DNA of 64,000 nt from an uncultured Erythrobacter sp. GTDB lineage: Bacteria > Pseudomonadota > Alphaproteobacteria > Sphingomonadales > Sphingomonadaceae. Position 1 is the first letter of the stretch; every line of letters starts with the position of its first letter. The notes below the pieces were generated by a model, which saw nothing but the letters and a program-made list of their open reading frames with translations, was not told the DNA's origin and ran no database searches. The DNA is taken from the NCBI GenBank assembly GCA_947495555.1, contig CANLZI010000001.1, forward strand, positions 1,588,861 to 1,652,860. Direction: 5' to 3'. Below, in pieces: positions 45,286 to 53,894 of this stretch. Both the position numbers and the translations under genes were made by a program.

Positions 45286-46143
45286 CTAAAAGGCCAAAAG
45301 TAAGGCAACACCCAGCGCCACCCGATACACAACGAAGACCATCATCGAGGCCTTCTTCAGGAAATTCATGAGGAACGCCATAGTCGCAAAGGCAGCGATG
45401 AAGGTCAGCACGCCGGCAATCAGCGCGTCCCATGCAAGGTTGGCTCCGGCTCCGAAAATCTCCGGCACGATCAGCACGCCTGCACCCGCCACTGCCGGGA
45501 TGGAGAGCAAGAACGAGAAGCGCGCAGCCTCTACCCGCTTATACCCCAGCGCACGCGCCGCTGTCATCGTAACGCCCGATCGGCTGGTGCCCGGAATGAT
45601 GGCCAAGGCTTGCGCCAGACCCACGATCAACCCGTCTTTCCAGCTCATGTCCTCGAAAGATTTGACCTCTTTGCCCAACCAGTCCGCAACGCCCAGCAAG
45701 ATGCCATAGACGATCAGGTTGAACGCAATCAGATCAGTAAAGCGGATCGATGACATCAGATCATCATCGACAATGGTGATGCCGAACAGACCCTCTGCAA
45801 TCCCGTTAAACGCGCCCATTTTGATCGACAGCCCAAACATCACTGCCGGAATAGTGCCCAGCACAATCCACCAGAACAGGCGGCGCTCTGCCGGAGCATT
45901 GGGATTGCTGCCGCCAAGCCCGATGCTGGCAAAACCGCCGCGCGCCAACACCACCACATCCTTGAAGAAATAGACGATGATGGCCAGCAGCGATCCGACA
46001 TGGACCGCCACGTCGATCTGCGGGCCTTGGTCAGGCAAATCGGTTAGATAGGGGATCAGGATCAGGTGGCCGGACGAGGATATCGGAAGAAACTCCGATA
46101 TCCCCTGCACCACTGCAATCAGCAAAAGCTGCAAAATTGTCAT
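45286..46143 (-). CDS. uppP: Undecaprenyl-diphosphatase UppP
   Basis: Integral membrane phosphatase that recycles undecaprenyl pyrophosphate to the lipid carrier for peptidoglycan and other envelope polymers; extra copies give bacitracin resistance. 285 residues, highly hydrophobic, with the catalytic SEFLPISSSGHLIL near residues 16-29 and the second motif AIIPGTSRSGVTMTAAR. An inverted repeat overlapping a TTGACA lies about 77-98 bases upstream. The M13 peptidase gene precedes it on the same strand. Confidence 0.95.
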   Translation of the reverse strand: MTILQLLLIAVVQGISEFLPISSSGHLILIPYLTDLPDQGPQIDVAVHVGSLLAIIVYFFKDVVVLARGGFASIGLGGSNPNAPAERRLFWWIVLGTIPAVMFGLSIKMGAFNGIAEGLFGITIVDDDLMSSIRFTDLIAFNLIVYGILLGVADWLGKEVKSFEDMSWKDGLIVGLAQALAIIPGTSRSGVTMTAARALGYKRVEAARFSFLLSIPAVAGAGVLIVPEIFGAGANLAWDALIAGVLTFIAAFATMAFLMNFLKKASMMVFVVYRVALGVALLLAF

Positions 46144-46219
46144 CTGCGCCAGGTCCTCAACAAAGCCATCGCAACGCTACGAGAATTATCAGCAGCGCCT
46201 GTCCGATGCCTTTGCATGA

Positions 46220-46241
46220 CCACGCATCATGTCAAGCGTGG
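46220..46241 (-). promoter_or_regulatory. Inverted repeat over a possible -35 box upstream of uppP
   Basis: CCACGC, ten bases, GCGTGG is a perfect inverted repeat. Its spacer on the minus strand contains TTGACA, a consensus -35 element in the right direction for uppP. The -10 box is not clear. Arms flanking a -35 suggest a repressor operator. Confidence 0.4.
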
Positions 46242-46270
46242 ACCACATCCACACCCGAAGATAGGGTCAG

Positions 46271-48439
46271 TTATTCCCAAATCTTGATGCGATCTTCCGG
46301 TGCGAGATACAATGCATGCTCTGGCCCCACATTGAACGCATCATACCATGCATCCAGATGCCGCACCGCATTGTTGAGCCGGAATTCGGAAGGCGGATGG
46401 TTCGCGGTCAGCAAGCGATTGCGCAGATTTTCCGGACGCAATTTTGATCGCCAAATCTGCCCATAACCCAGCAAAAACCGCTGATCGCCGGTCATCCCGT
46501 CAATCACTTCGGCCTCTTCACCGCCCAGCGACATGCGATAAGCACGATAGGCCATTTGCAGGCCGACCACATCACCCAGCGTTTCACCCATGGATAGATT
46601 GGCCTTCAGGCAAATCTTGCCATCATCGCCTTCATCAATCGGACAGTAAGCCTCGATCAGCTTGCCCATCTTTTCGGTCAGCTGTTCAAACCCTTCACGG
46701 TCTTCTGCCTGCCACCAATTGCGCAAAGCGCCTTCGCTATCGAATTGTGAACCCTGATCATCAAACCCATGCCCGATTTCATGACCAATCACGCCGCCAA
46801 TACCGCCATAATTGACCGCAGGATCTGCCGTCAGATTGAAGAATGGAGGCTGCAGGATCGCTGCTGGAAAGACGATTTGGTTGAAGTTGGGCGCATAATA
46901 GGCATTTACGGTTTGCGGCAGCAGCAGCCATTCATTCTTGTCCACGGGCTCGCCCAATTGTGACAGCGAATCTTCCTGCCCCCACTTGGTCGCGCTGATG
47001 GCGTTGGCGAGCGGATTATCGCCCGTAATTTCCAAGCCTTCATAGGTCTCAAATTCGTCAGGATAGCCAACTTGCACCGACATCGTGCCCAGCTTAGCCT
47101 CAGCTTGTGCGACCGTTTCGGGGCCCATCCAACTCACTTCGCTAAGGCCTTGACCCATCGAAAGCTTTAGATTGGCTACCAGATCGTTCATCCGGGCTTT
47201 TGCCTCTGGCGGGAAATAGCGCGCCACATACAATGCGGCGAGCTGTTCGCCCAATTGGTTGCCGACCACCGTAATCGCACGCTTCCAGCGCGGACGCTGT
47301 TCTTCCTGTCCGTTCAGCAGCTTGCCATTAAAGTTGAAATTGGCCTCATCCAGATCGCTGTGCAGATAAGGAGAATTCCCCGATAGGAAACGCACCGCCA
47401 TCCATGCTTTGAGTGTGGCCAGATCGGTCGTGTTGATCAGATCCATCATCGCTGGCAATCCGCCGCCGATCATCTCCAGCTGCTCTTCGCTCAGGCCCAG
47501 CTCTTCAACCTCATCAGAACTCGGTGGAATTTGCCGAGCCAGAAATTGCGGCTGATCAGCAAACCCACCGGTCTCCAGAACGGATCGGATGGGAAATGCG
47601 GGAGACAGCGCCTGCAATTCGTCAACGCTCAATGAGTTATAAGTCAGTTCGGGATTGCGCATCACCTGACGCGCCCATTCCAGCTCGGCCACCTTATGTT
47701 CAAAGGCGTATATCGCTTCGGCCGCAGCCGATGGATCGGAATATCCCGCCTGTTCCAGGAAGAAGGCCAGATATTTCCTATACTCGGCGCGCACTTCCAG
47801 ATGGCGTTCGCTATCGACCAGATAATAATCTCGGTCGGGCAGGCCCATGCCCCCAAAGCCGACCGACGGAATGTAGGAATCGGGGTTTTTGCTGTCTACG
47901 GTAACGCCAACCGAGATAAGCGCGGGATAGCCGGGCGTTTGAAACAGCTCGCCCAGTCTTGCCACATCGGGTGCGTTAAAAATCTCGGTCAGATAGGGAT
48001 AGGCCGGGGCAAGGCCAGAGGCATCAATCGCATCTGTATCGGAGAAGGCGTTGTAGGCATCAAGGATGCGGCGTTCGGTGGTGCCAGGGGCCGGATCGCT
48101 TGCAACCAGGTCGGCGATCAATTGTTCGACATCATTGTTCGATTTTTCAATCAACAGTTCGAATGCACCATAGGTTGACCGGTCGGCCGGAATCTCGATG
48201 CCCGAAATCCATTTGCCATTCACATAGGCGTTGAAGTCATCGCCAGGATGAGCATCAGCATCCAGCAGATCAAGGCCAACGCCCCACTCGCCATAATCGC
48301 TCAGCGCAACGGGAGCAGCTTCATCTTTCACTGTGGCTTCCGGCGCGGTTGTTTCCGGCGCAGCGGCATTCTGCGCGATTGCTGGCGAAGTGAAGGCCAG
48401 GGCCAAAAGGCTGGCGCCAAATAGGGCTTTGGTTGTCAT
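46271..48439 (-). CDS. M13 family (neprilysin/PepO-like) metallopeptidase
   Basis: About 722-residue zinc endopeptidase predicted to be periplasmic. A signal peptide (MTTKALFGASLLALAFTSPA then IAQN) and a Glu/Ala/Pro-rich linker precede the M13_N domain, starting LDLLDADAHPGDDFNAYVNG. The catalytic domain has GVIGHEIGHGFDDQGSQFD (HExxH near residue 553) and MGETLGDVVGLQMAYRAY with the third zinc ligand Glu and its Asp partner. The conserved C-terminal substrate motif (NAVRHLDAWYDAFNV, replacing NxPEF-CxxW) is divergent, with no terminal CxxW. AGGAG lies 6 bases before ATG 48439. Confidence 0.94.
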   Translation of the reverse strand: MTTKALFGASLLALAFTSPAIAQNAAAPETTAPEATVKDEAAPVALSDYGEWGVGLDLLDADAHPGDDFNAYVNGKWISGIEIPADRSTYGAFELLIEKSNNDVEQLIADLVASDPAPGTTERRILDAYNAFSDTDAIDASGLAPAYPYLTEIFNAPDVARLGELFQTPGYPALISVGVTVDSKNPDSYIPSVGFGGMGLPDRDYYLVDSERHLEVRAEYRKYLAFFLEQAGYSDPSAAAEAIYAFEHKVAELEWARQVMRNPELTYNSLSVDELQALSPAFPIRSVLETGGFADQPQFLARQIPPSSDEVEELGLSEEQLEMIGGGLPAMMDLINTTDLATLKAWMAVRFLSGNSPYLHSDLDEANFNFNGKLLNGQEEQRPRWKRAITVVGNQLGEQLAALYVARYFPPEAKARMNDLVANLKLSMGQGLSEVSWMGPETVAQAEAKLGTMSVQVGYPDEFETYEGLEITGDNPLANAISATKWGQEDSLSQLGEPVDKNEWLLLPQTVNAYYAPNFNQIVFPAAILQPPFFNLTADPAVNYGGIGGVIGHEIGHGFDDQGSQFDSEGALRNWWQAEDREGFEQLTEKMGKLIEAYCPIDEGDDGKICLKANLSMGETLGDVVGLQMAYRAYRMSLGGEEAEVIDGMTGDQRFLLGYGQIWRSKLRPENLRNRLLTANHPPSEFRLNNAVRHLDAWYDAFNVGPEHALYLAPEDRIKIWE

Positions 48440-48519
48440 GGATTGCTCCTGCTGATTTCGGTCAACGGCGGGGGAGTGCCGCAATTATTGGACGTCTGTA
48501 GAGTATTGCACGCAAGCTG

Positions 48520-48570
48520 AGTTGCAACTGGTCGGTTTCAATTGAGACTTTATCGATAAAATTCAATTGA
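48520..48570. promoter_or_regulatory. Cluster of palindromes upstream of the M13 peptidase
   Basis: AGTTGCAACT (48520-48529), TCAATTGA (48538-48545), TTTATCGATAAA (48549-48560) and a second TCAATTGA (48563-48570) are each perfect palindromes. The last three form a nearly symmetric, A/T-rich array centred at 48554. The region lies in the 165-base gap between the peptidase start and the ABC exporter stop, both on the minus strand, so it probably controls the peptidase gene. Confidence 0.5.
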
Positions 48571-48604
48571 GCAAAGGGCGGCTTCATGCGGCAGAACCGT
48601 CGCT

Positions 48605-50512
48605 CTATGCCGCTTCGCCAACGGTAAATTGCAGCTTGGCCAGTTTGGCATATAGCCCGCCCGCCTCGGACAATACGGCATGTGTGCCCTGCTCAACAAT
48701 CTGGCCATCTTCCATCACCACGATGCGATCTGCCCCGCGCACGGTGGCCAATCGGTGCGCGATCACCAATGTCGTGCGTTGCGCCATCAACCGGTCGAGC
48801 GCTTGCTGCACCAATTGCTCGCTTTCGGCATCCAGCGCGCTGGTCGCTTCATCCAACAGCAAGATCGGCGCATCGCGAACAACCGCTCTAGCGATAGCTA
48901 GACGTTGTTGCTGGCCGCCCGAAAGGCGCGTTCCGTTCTCGCCAAGATAGGTGTCGAGCCCTTCCGGCAAATCTCGCAGAAAGCTTTCTGCATTGGCGGT
49001 GCGCGCAGCCTCCCAGATCTCTTCATCACTGGCATCCCAGCGGCCATAGCGCAGATTGTCGCGCGCATTCGCGCTGAACAACACGCCGTCTTGCGGGACA
49101 AAGGCAATGCGTTGACGCACCTCGGCCGGATCAGCCTTGGTCAAGGGAATGCCATCCAGCCGGATTGTGCCGGCTTGCGGATCATAGAAGCGTTCGACCA
49201 GCTGAAATATCGTCGATTTGCCTGCGCCTGACGGGCCAACAATGGCCACCGTCTCGCCCGGCTCGACCTCCAGCGTAAAGTCCTTGATCGCGGCGGTTTC
49301 CAGCCGCGTGGGATAGCGGAAGGTGACATTTCGGAAAGATAGGCTTCCGCGCGCGGGGTCTGGCAGTTTTTCTGGCCGCGCTGGCGGTGCGATAACCGGC
49401 TTTGCCTCCAACAATTCCGCCAACCGGCTGGCAGCACCTGCCCCGCGCAACAAATCGCCATAGACCTCGGTCAAAGCGCCAAAGGCACCGGCCACCAAGC
49501 CACCCGTAAGAACAAAGGCCGCAATCGTACCGCCCGAAATCTCTCCTTGAGAGACGCCGATTGCTCCGCGCCACATCAGCAAAGTGATCGAACCAAAGAT
49601 GAGCAGGATAATCACTGAAGTCATGATCGCGCGGATCAGGATGCGGCGCTTGGCAATGGTGAAGGTGCGCTCCACCGCTTCGCCAAAGCGTTCTTGTTCG
49701 CGGCTTTCCTGATTGAACGCCTGGACAATCTTCATGCCCGATAAAACTTCGGAAATCATCGCGCCAACATCAGCCACACGGTCCTGGCTGGTGCGCGAAA
49801 CATTGCGCAGCCGTCTGCCAAACACCGTGATCGGGATGACAATAGCCGGAATGACCAGCGCCAATCCCAAGGTCATATTCGGGGCGAGGTAAAACAGATA
49901 GATGGTGCCGCCGATGGCCATCAACACATTGCGCAAGGCGACCGACACGGTTGTCCCGACCACTTGCTCGATAATGGCCGTGTCCGAAGTCATCCGGCTG
50001 GAAATTTCCTTGGGGCTGTTTTCCTCGTAAAATCCAGGCGCCATGCGCAACAAATTGGTTTGCACATCGCGGCGGATATCAGCCACCACCCGCTCGCCAA
50101 TCCAGCTGACAAAATAAAACCGTAAGGCCGTGCCAAAAGCCAGCACGCCGACAATCAGCAGCAGATATCTGAACCATCGGGCGATGTCTGCCGGGTCTCC
50201 GCCAGCAGCAAAGCCGCGATCAATGATCATCTTGAAGCCGGCGGGGATGGCCAGCATCGCGCCCGCCGTTATCATCAACGCAACCAGCGCCAGTGCAATC
50301 TGTGTGGGGTATTTCAGCGCCGTGCGATAAACCATCCGCAACGGGCCCAAAGAACGCGCAGGCTTGGGCTCATCAGGCTTGCCCTTGTCGGTCGGGGCCT
50401 CACCGGGCTCGGCATCTGCAATAAGGGCGAGCTCGTCTAGAGTTTTCCTGCGAGAGAACAGCCCGCGTCGGCCAACCTGTTCGTGCTGTTGATCTGATTT
50501 ATCATCCATCAC
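48605..50512 (-). CDS. MsbA-like ABC transporter, fused membrane and ATPase domains
   Basis: 635-residue type IV ABC half-transporter working as a homodimer. After a charged N-terminus (about 55 residues, RRGLFSRRKTLDELAL) come six membrane helices (about 70-360), then the nucleotide-binding domain. Walker A is VGPSGAGKSTIFQLVE, the signature LSGGQQQRLAIARAVV and Walker B ILLLDEATSALD, with the H-loop VIAHRLATV. Lipid or drug export is inferred from similarity; the substrate is not evident. Tandem ATGs stand at 50512 and 50509. It diverges from the PHA depolymerase gene. Confidence 0.9.
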   Translation of the reverse strand: MMDDKSDQQHEQVGRRGLFSRRKTLDELALIADAEPGEAPTDKGKPDEPKPARSLGPLRMVYRTALKYPTQIALALVALMITAGAMLAIPAGFKMIIDRGFAAGGDPADIARWFRYLLLIVGVLAFGTALRFYFVSWIGERVVADIRRDVQTNLLRMAPGFYEENSPKEISSRMTSDTAIIEQVVGTTVSVALRNVLMAIGGTIYLFYLAPNMTLGLALVIPAIVIPITVFGRRLRNVSRTSQDRVADVGAMISEVLSGMKIVQAFNQESREQERFGEAVERTFTIAKRRILIRAIMTSVIILLIFGSITLLMWRGAIGVSQGEISGGTIAAFVLTGGLVAGAFGALTEVYGDLLRGAGAASRLAELLEAKPVIAPPARPEKLPDPARGSLSFRNVTFRYPTRLETAAIKDFTLEVEPGETVAIVGPSGAGKSTIFQLVERFYDPQAGTIRLDGIPLTKADPAEVRQRIAFVPQDGVLFSANARDNLRYGRWDASDEEIWEAARTANAESFLRDLPEGLDTYLGENGTRLSGGQQQRLAIARAVVRDAPILLLDEATSALDAESEQLVQQALDRLMAQRTTLVIAHRLATVRGADRIVVMEDGQIVEQGTHAVLSEAGGLYAKLAKLQFTVGEAA

Positions 50513-50684
50513 TTGGTCAGGTAGCGATCCTCACCGCCAATTTCACCTGCAAATCGCCCTTAAACCGGGAATTTGGCTCTATTTCGGGAAATTGTGCATT
50601 GCACAATGGCGGCAAAAGGGCCATTTCCCCCCAGGTGGAGAGCCAGCGCATTTATCGCATGGCTCGACCAATGAAGGAATTACG

Positions 50685-51941
50685 GTGCTCTATCAGGCTT
50701 ATGAAATCCAACGTTCGTGGATGAACAGCGCCAGTTCGCTGGCCTCGATCAGTGCGCAAATGCTGTCCAATCCCATCAATCCGTTGGGATACACCCCCTT
50801 TGGCCCCGCCGCTGCTTCTGCATTGGAAGTCTTTGCTCACGCCACCGCTGTTTATGGCAAACCCGCCTTTGGCATTCAGCAGGTCGAGTTGGATGGCCAG
50901 ATCTATCCCGCCATCGAATCCACCGTAATCAACCGTCCTTTTGGCGATCTGAAGCGCTTTCGGTTGGACGGCGTCGACGTGAAAGACGGCACTCCAACCA
51001 ACGCGCGGCCCAAGCTGCTGCTGGTCGCTCCGATGAGCGGGCATTACGCAACCCTGCTGCGCGGCACGGTGGAGCGCATGCTGGAATCATGCGAGGTTTA
51101 CATAACCGATTGGGCCGATGCGAAGCTGGTTCCTCTGCACGAGGGCGACTTCGATCTGGACACCTATATCGATTATCTGATCGAGTTTTTGGAATATATC
51201 GCCAAGCAGGGTGAGGGCGCCCGCCCGCACATGATGGCAGTGTGTCAGCCTTCTGTGCCGGCCTTTGCTACCACAGCAATCCTCAACCGCCACAAGTCAC
51301 CTGCTGCGCCAGCCACGCTGACCATGATGGGCGGCCCGATCGACACGCGCGAATGCCCCACATCGGTCAATGATCACGCAATGAATCGTCCAATCGAGTG
51401 GTTCCGCAATTCTGTAATCGCATCCGTGCCCAAGCAATATCGCGGAGCCGGACGCAGGGTTTATCCCGGCTTTATGCAGCTTTCCGCTTTCATGAGCATG
51501 AATCTGAAAAGCCACATGATGAGCCATTACGAGATGTTCAAACACCTCACCTCGGGCGATGATGCAAGCGCACAAGCGACCAAGGATTTCTACGACGAAT
51601 ACCGCGCCGTGTGCGACATGACAGCGGAATTCTATCTCCAAACGGTAGAGGAAGTGTTCCAGAAACATTCGATCCCCAATGGCACCTTCCAACACAAAGG
51701 CGAGATCGTCGACATCAGCGCGATCAAGACCACCGCATTGCTGGCGGTGGAGGGCGAGCGCGACGACATTTCAGGCATTGGCCAGACCAAAGCAGCACTG
51801 ACGCTGGCTACCGGCCTGTCGGACAAGAAAAAGCAATATTACATGGCTGAAGGCGCAGGCCACTACGGCATATTCAACGGCAGCCGCTGGCGGGACAAGG
51901 TCGCGCCGACGGTGGAAGAATTTATCGCCGCGCACAGCTAG
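50685..51941 (+). CDS. phaZ: Intracellular polyhydroxyalkanoate depolymerase
   Basis: 418-residue cytosolic enzyme that mobilises stored PHA granules. The alpha/beta-hydrolase fold carries the catalytic Cys187 in MMAVCQPSVPAFATTA, where secreted depolymerases have Ser. Asp and His are in LLAVEGERDDISGIGQ and EGAGHYGIFNGSRW. The N-terminus VLYQAYEIQRSWM matches the usual MLYxLYExQR start, so the GTG at 50685, preceded by AAGGA at good spacing, is taken as the start. PHA synthase genes are not in the window, but thiolase and MaoC genes follow within 4 kb. Confidence 0.93.
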   Translation: MLYQAYEIQRSWMNSASSLASISAQMLSNPINPLGYTPFGPAAASALEVFAHATAVYGKPAFGIQQVELDGQIYPAIESTVINRPFGDLKRFRLDGVDVKDGTPTNARPKLLLVAPMSGHYATLLRGTVERMLESCEVYITDWADAKLVPLHEGDFDLDTYIDYLIEFLEYIAKQGEGARPHMMAVCQPSVPAFATTAILNRHKSPAAPATLTMMGGPIDTRECPTSVNDHAMNRPIEWFRNSVIASVPKQYRGAGRRVYPGFMQLSAFMSMNLKSHMMSHYEMFKHLTSGDDASAQATKDFYDEYRAVCDMTAEFYLQTVEEVFQKHSIPNGTFQHKGEIVDISAIKTTALLAVEGERDDISGIGQTKAALTLATGLSDKKKQYYMAEGAGHYGIFNGSRWRDKVAPTVEEFIAAHS

Positions 51942-52084
51942 TTTTTGGCCCAAATCTTTCGGGTCGACTTGTATGGGCACGGACTCCATGCAGGATCGCC
52001 CAATCCGGCCGCCGAATATGTCCTCTCCTTACTGATGGCAGGCAGAATTGCGCACTCTGAGCGCCTTGACCACGATCCTGTTGA

Positions 52085-52107
52085 ACCGCCCGATTGCCCG
52101 AGGCGGT
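52085..52107 (+). terminator. Weak hairpin between phaZ and the MarR gene
   Basis: ACCGCC, 11 bases, GGCGGT is a perfect 6-base inverted repeat. A run of five T comes only about 17 bases later, so termination of phaZ here would be inefficient. The rest of the gap 51942-52128 shows no gene or clear element. Confidence 0.35.
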
Positions 52108-52127
52108 CAGCCATTGCTCAAATCTTT

Positions 52128-52157
52128 TTGACAACCTGATGTCATCTTGACTATATG
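52128..52157 (+). promoter_or_regulatory. Promoter and operator of the MarR gene
   Basis: TTGACA at 52128-52133 and TATATG at 52152-52157 are 18 bases apart. TGACA-n6-TGTCA at 52129-52144 is an inverted repeat covering the -35 and spacer, the usual place for MarR autorepression. The start site would be near 52164, which coincides with an ATG. Confidence 0.6.
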
Positions 52158-52163
52158 ATGGCA

Positions 52164-52616
52164 ATGACGATTCGTACTCCCAAAGGTGAAACGCTGACTC
52201 AGCTGGTGTTGGAGATTTTCCGTCTCAACGGAGAATTGCTCAATGCAGGCAATCGGATCTGCGAGCCGTTTGGGCTGACAAGTGCACGCTGGCAGGTGCT
52301 TGGCGCTATCGACGAGCATGGCCAACCACTCACGGTCTCTCAGATCGCGCGGCGGATGGGGTTGGCGCGGCAAGGCGTCCAACGGATCATCAATGATCTG
52401 CTGAAGCAGGGCTTTGTAACGAGCTCTGACAATATCGACCACAAACGAGCGCCGCTGTTTAACCTGAGCGATCAGGGCGAGCAGGTAATGGCCAAAATCA
52501 ATGCCGCTCAAAGCGAGTGGATAAACGCAATATCGGGTGATCTTTCGGCAAAAGAGATCACCCGTTCGCTCGAGCTATTGCAGCTGGTCCGCGAGCGAAC
52601 AGAGGATTCGAATTGA
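52164..52616 (+). CDS. MarR family transcriptional regulator
   Basis: About 150-residue winged-helix regulator. The core reads NAGNRICEPFGLTSARWQVL, then LTVSQIARRMGLARQGVQRI for the recognition helix and NIDHKRAPLFNLSDQGEQV for the wing, including the conserved D-x-R/K-R pattern. The start is uncertain: in-frame ATGs lie at 52155, 52158 and 52164, none with a ribosome site. The promoter -10 box overlaps 52155, so 52164 is chosen and the mRNA may be leaderless. It lies 15 bases before the monooxygenase gene, the presumed co-regulated partner. Confidence 0.88.
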   Translation: MTIRTPKGETLTQLVLEIFRLNGELLNAGNRICEPFGLTSARWQVLGAIDEHGQPLTVSQIARRMGLARQGVQRIINDLLKQGFVTSSDNIDHKRAPLFNLSDQGEQVMAKINAAQSEWINAISGDLSAKEITRSLELLQLVRERTEDSN

Positions 52617-52631
52617 AAGAAGGAACGTAAG

Positions 52632-53003
52632 ATGCCGCAGTTGAATGAAATGAATAGTGAAACGAGCCTGATGGACCAGATGCAGGTCAATGAGGACGGC
52701 TCGGTTGTCCTGATCAATGTCTTTACCATCGATCCGGCCGACGAAGACGCGTTGATTTCAGCTTGGGCGCATGACGCTGAGTTTATGAAAGAACAACCTG
52801 GTTACATCTCGACCCAATTGCATAAAGGCGCATCTGGAAGCGCAACATTTCTGAATTATGCAATCTGGGAGAGCGTTGCGAGCTTTCGTGACGCTTTTAC
52901 AAACCCCGAATTTCAAGCACGCATTGCTCGCTATCCCGATAGTGCTACCGTATCCCCGCATCTTTTCAGAAAACTGGCGGTGCCCGGCCTCTGCGTTGAT
53001 TGA
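52632..53003 (+). CDS. Antibiotic biosynthesis monooxygenase (ABM) domain protein
   Basis: 123 residues forming one ferredoxin-like ABM domain: VVLINVFTIDPADEDALISA, then QPGYISTQLHKGASGSATFL and NYAIWESVASFRDAFTNPEF. Relatives are cofactor-free quinol monooxygenases or haem-handling proteins, and this one lacks residues that would decide between them. AGAAGGA precedes the ATG. It is directly downstream of a MarR regulator, an arrangement often seen with quinone or phenolic stress; that is inference. Confidence 0.85.
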   Translation: MPQLNEMNSETSLMDQMQVNEDGSVVLINVFTIDPADEDALISAWAHDAEFMKEQPGYISTQLHKGASGSATFLNYAIWESVASFRDAFTNPEFQARIARYPDSATVSPHLFRKLAVPGLCVD

Positions 53004-53012
53004 TTACGCGGC

Positions 53013-53612
53013 CTAACTTTGAGGCTTGGGCGCTCGGAAAAACAATCGCTTGATCACGCGGCGCGCCCACAGCAGCAGCAAAATCACCAACGCCAACAGC
53101 ACCGCTGCGATTCCGCCTGCGGCCAAGGGATACTCATAGGCGAGATAGAGCAAGCCCACGGTCGCGACATCCTCTATGCTGGACACTGCCACATTGCTGA
53201 CCGGCTCGGGCGAAGTGTTGACTACAGCCCGCGCGCTGGCCTTGCCGCCATGCGCCAGAAAGCTGGCCCCTCCGCCCAGCAGGAAAGCGACCACTTGCAT
53301 CGCCGGATCGGACGGATCGACAATTGCCAGTGCCAGCAATGCTCCGCCAACCGGGCGCACCAAAGTGTGAACGGTGTCCCATGCGCTATCCAGCCACATC
53401 ACCTTGTCGGCGAAGAATTCAGCCAGCGCGCCCAGCGCCGCAATGCCGATCACCCATGGATTACCCAGCACCGCCAGGCTGGAAAGATGCTCTGGAAGTG
53501 GGATCGCATCGAACCGCATCGCAAGGCCCGTTGCAAAAACGCACAGATAAAGCCGCCAGCCGCTTAAAAGGCTGACACTGCCTGCAATTCCGATGATTTC
53601 CATAATACCCAT
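53013..53612 (-). CDS. DUF4126 family membrane protein
   Basis: 199 residues with about five hydrophobic segments, starting MGIMEIIGIAGSVSLLSGWR, LYLCVFATGLAMRF. The conserved DUF4126 middle is FADKVMWLDSAWDTVHTLVR, followed by PVGGALLALAIVDPSDPAMQ and a Gly-rich HGGKASARAVVNTSPEPVSN stretch. The family has no known function. It ends in a long C-terminal helix and a basic tail (RRVIKRLFFRAPKPQS). It converges with the ABM gene, with nine bases between the stop codons. Confidence 0.85.
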   Translation of the reverse strand: MGIMEIIGIAGSVSLLSGWRLYLCVFATGLAMRFDAIPLPEHLSSLAVLGNPWVIGIAALGALAEFFADKVMWLDSAWDTVHTLVRPVGGALLALAIVDPSDPAMQVVAFLLGGGASFLAHGGKASARAVVNTSPEPVSNVAVSSIEDVATVGLLYLAYEYPLAAGGIAAVLLALVILLLLWARRVIKRLFFRAPKPQS

Positions 53613-53752
53613 GGGGAGATTGTAGGCGCATATTCGCCCTCACCTCAAGCGCCGGCAGATGCATCTGCATCTTTGGCTTTCCTCGCACAAGCTTGAGCGG
53701 CCAATTGGCCCAGCGAATCCTGACGGGTTCGAACTGATCTCTATGAGAAATG

Positions 53753-53785
53753 AAAAAGGCGGCGCAGGATCGCTCCCACACCGCC
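53753..53785 (-). terminator. Rho-independent terminator, minus strand
   Basis: Minus strand: GGCGG-TGTG-GGA, GCGA tetraloop, TCC-TGCG-CCGCC, then five T. All 12 positions pair when G-U is allowed, and the loop is a GNRA tetraloop. It would end the transcript running from the thiolase gene, or from a separate RNA, about 110 bases after the thiolase stop. Confidence 0.85.
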
Positions 53786-53885
53786 CCTTCAATCTTGGTC
53801 ACGGCAGTCAAAGCGCGACTGCGCGTCGGCCGGTTAGGCCGCCCCCGCGGAGGTAGCATGCGAACGCACGCCTACCGCGAGCACA
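53755..53885 (-). ncRNA. Candidate structured RNA or structured 3' UTR downstream of the thiolase gene
   Basis: The 282-base gap between the DUF4126 and thiolase genes has no convincing gene. Its thiolase-proximal half packs four hairpins into 130 bases: an imperfect long hairpin at 53847-53878 (closed by TTCG on the minus strand), GGCC-ggtta-GGCC at 53828-53840, GCGC-gact-GCGC at 53813-53824, and the terminator at 53753-53785. No family signature (SRP, tmRNA, RNase P, 6S) was recognised, so this may be only a stable 3' UTR. Confidence 0.4.
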
Positions 53886-53894
53886 AAAGGCTCA

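Noticed and set aside
53725-53745. GGTTCGAA motif resembling a tRNA T-loop
   Set aside because: The bases on either side do not pair as a T-stem and no acceptor or anticodon arm can be drawn around it.
53461-53859. 132-residue minus-strand frame starting MLPPRGRPNRPTRS
   Set aside because: It crosses a Rho-independent terminator at 53753 and then overlaps the DUF4126 gene in another frame. The first third covers the hairpin cluster, so RNA structure explains it better than a protein.
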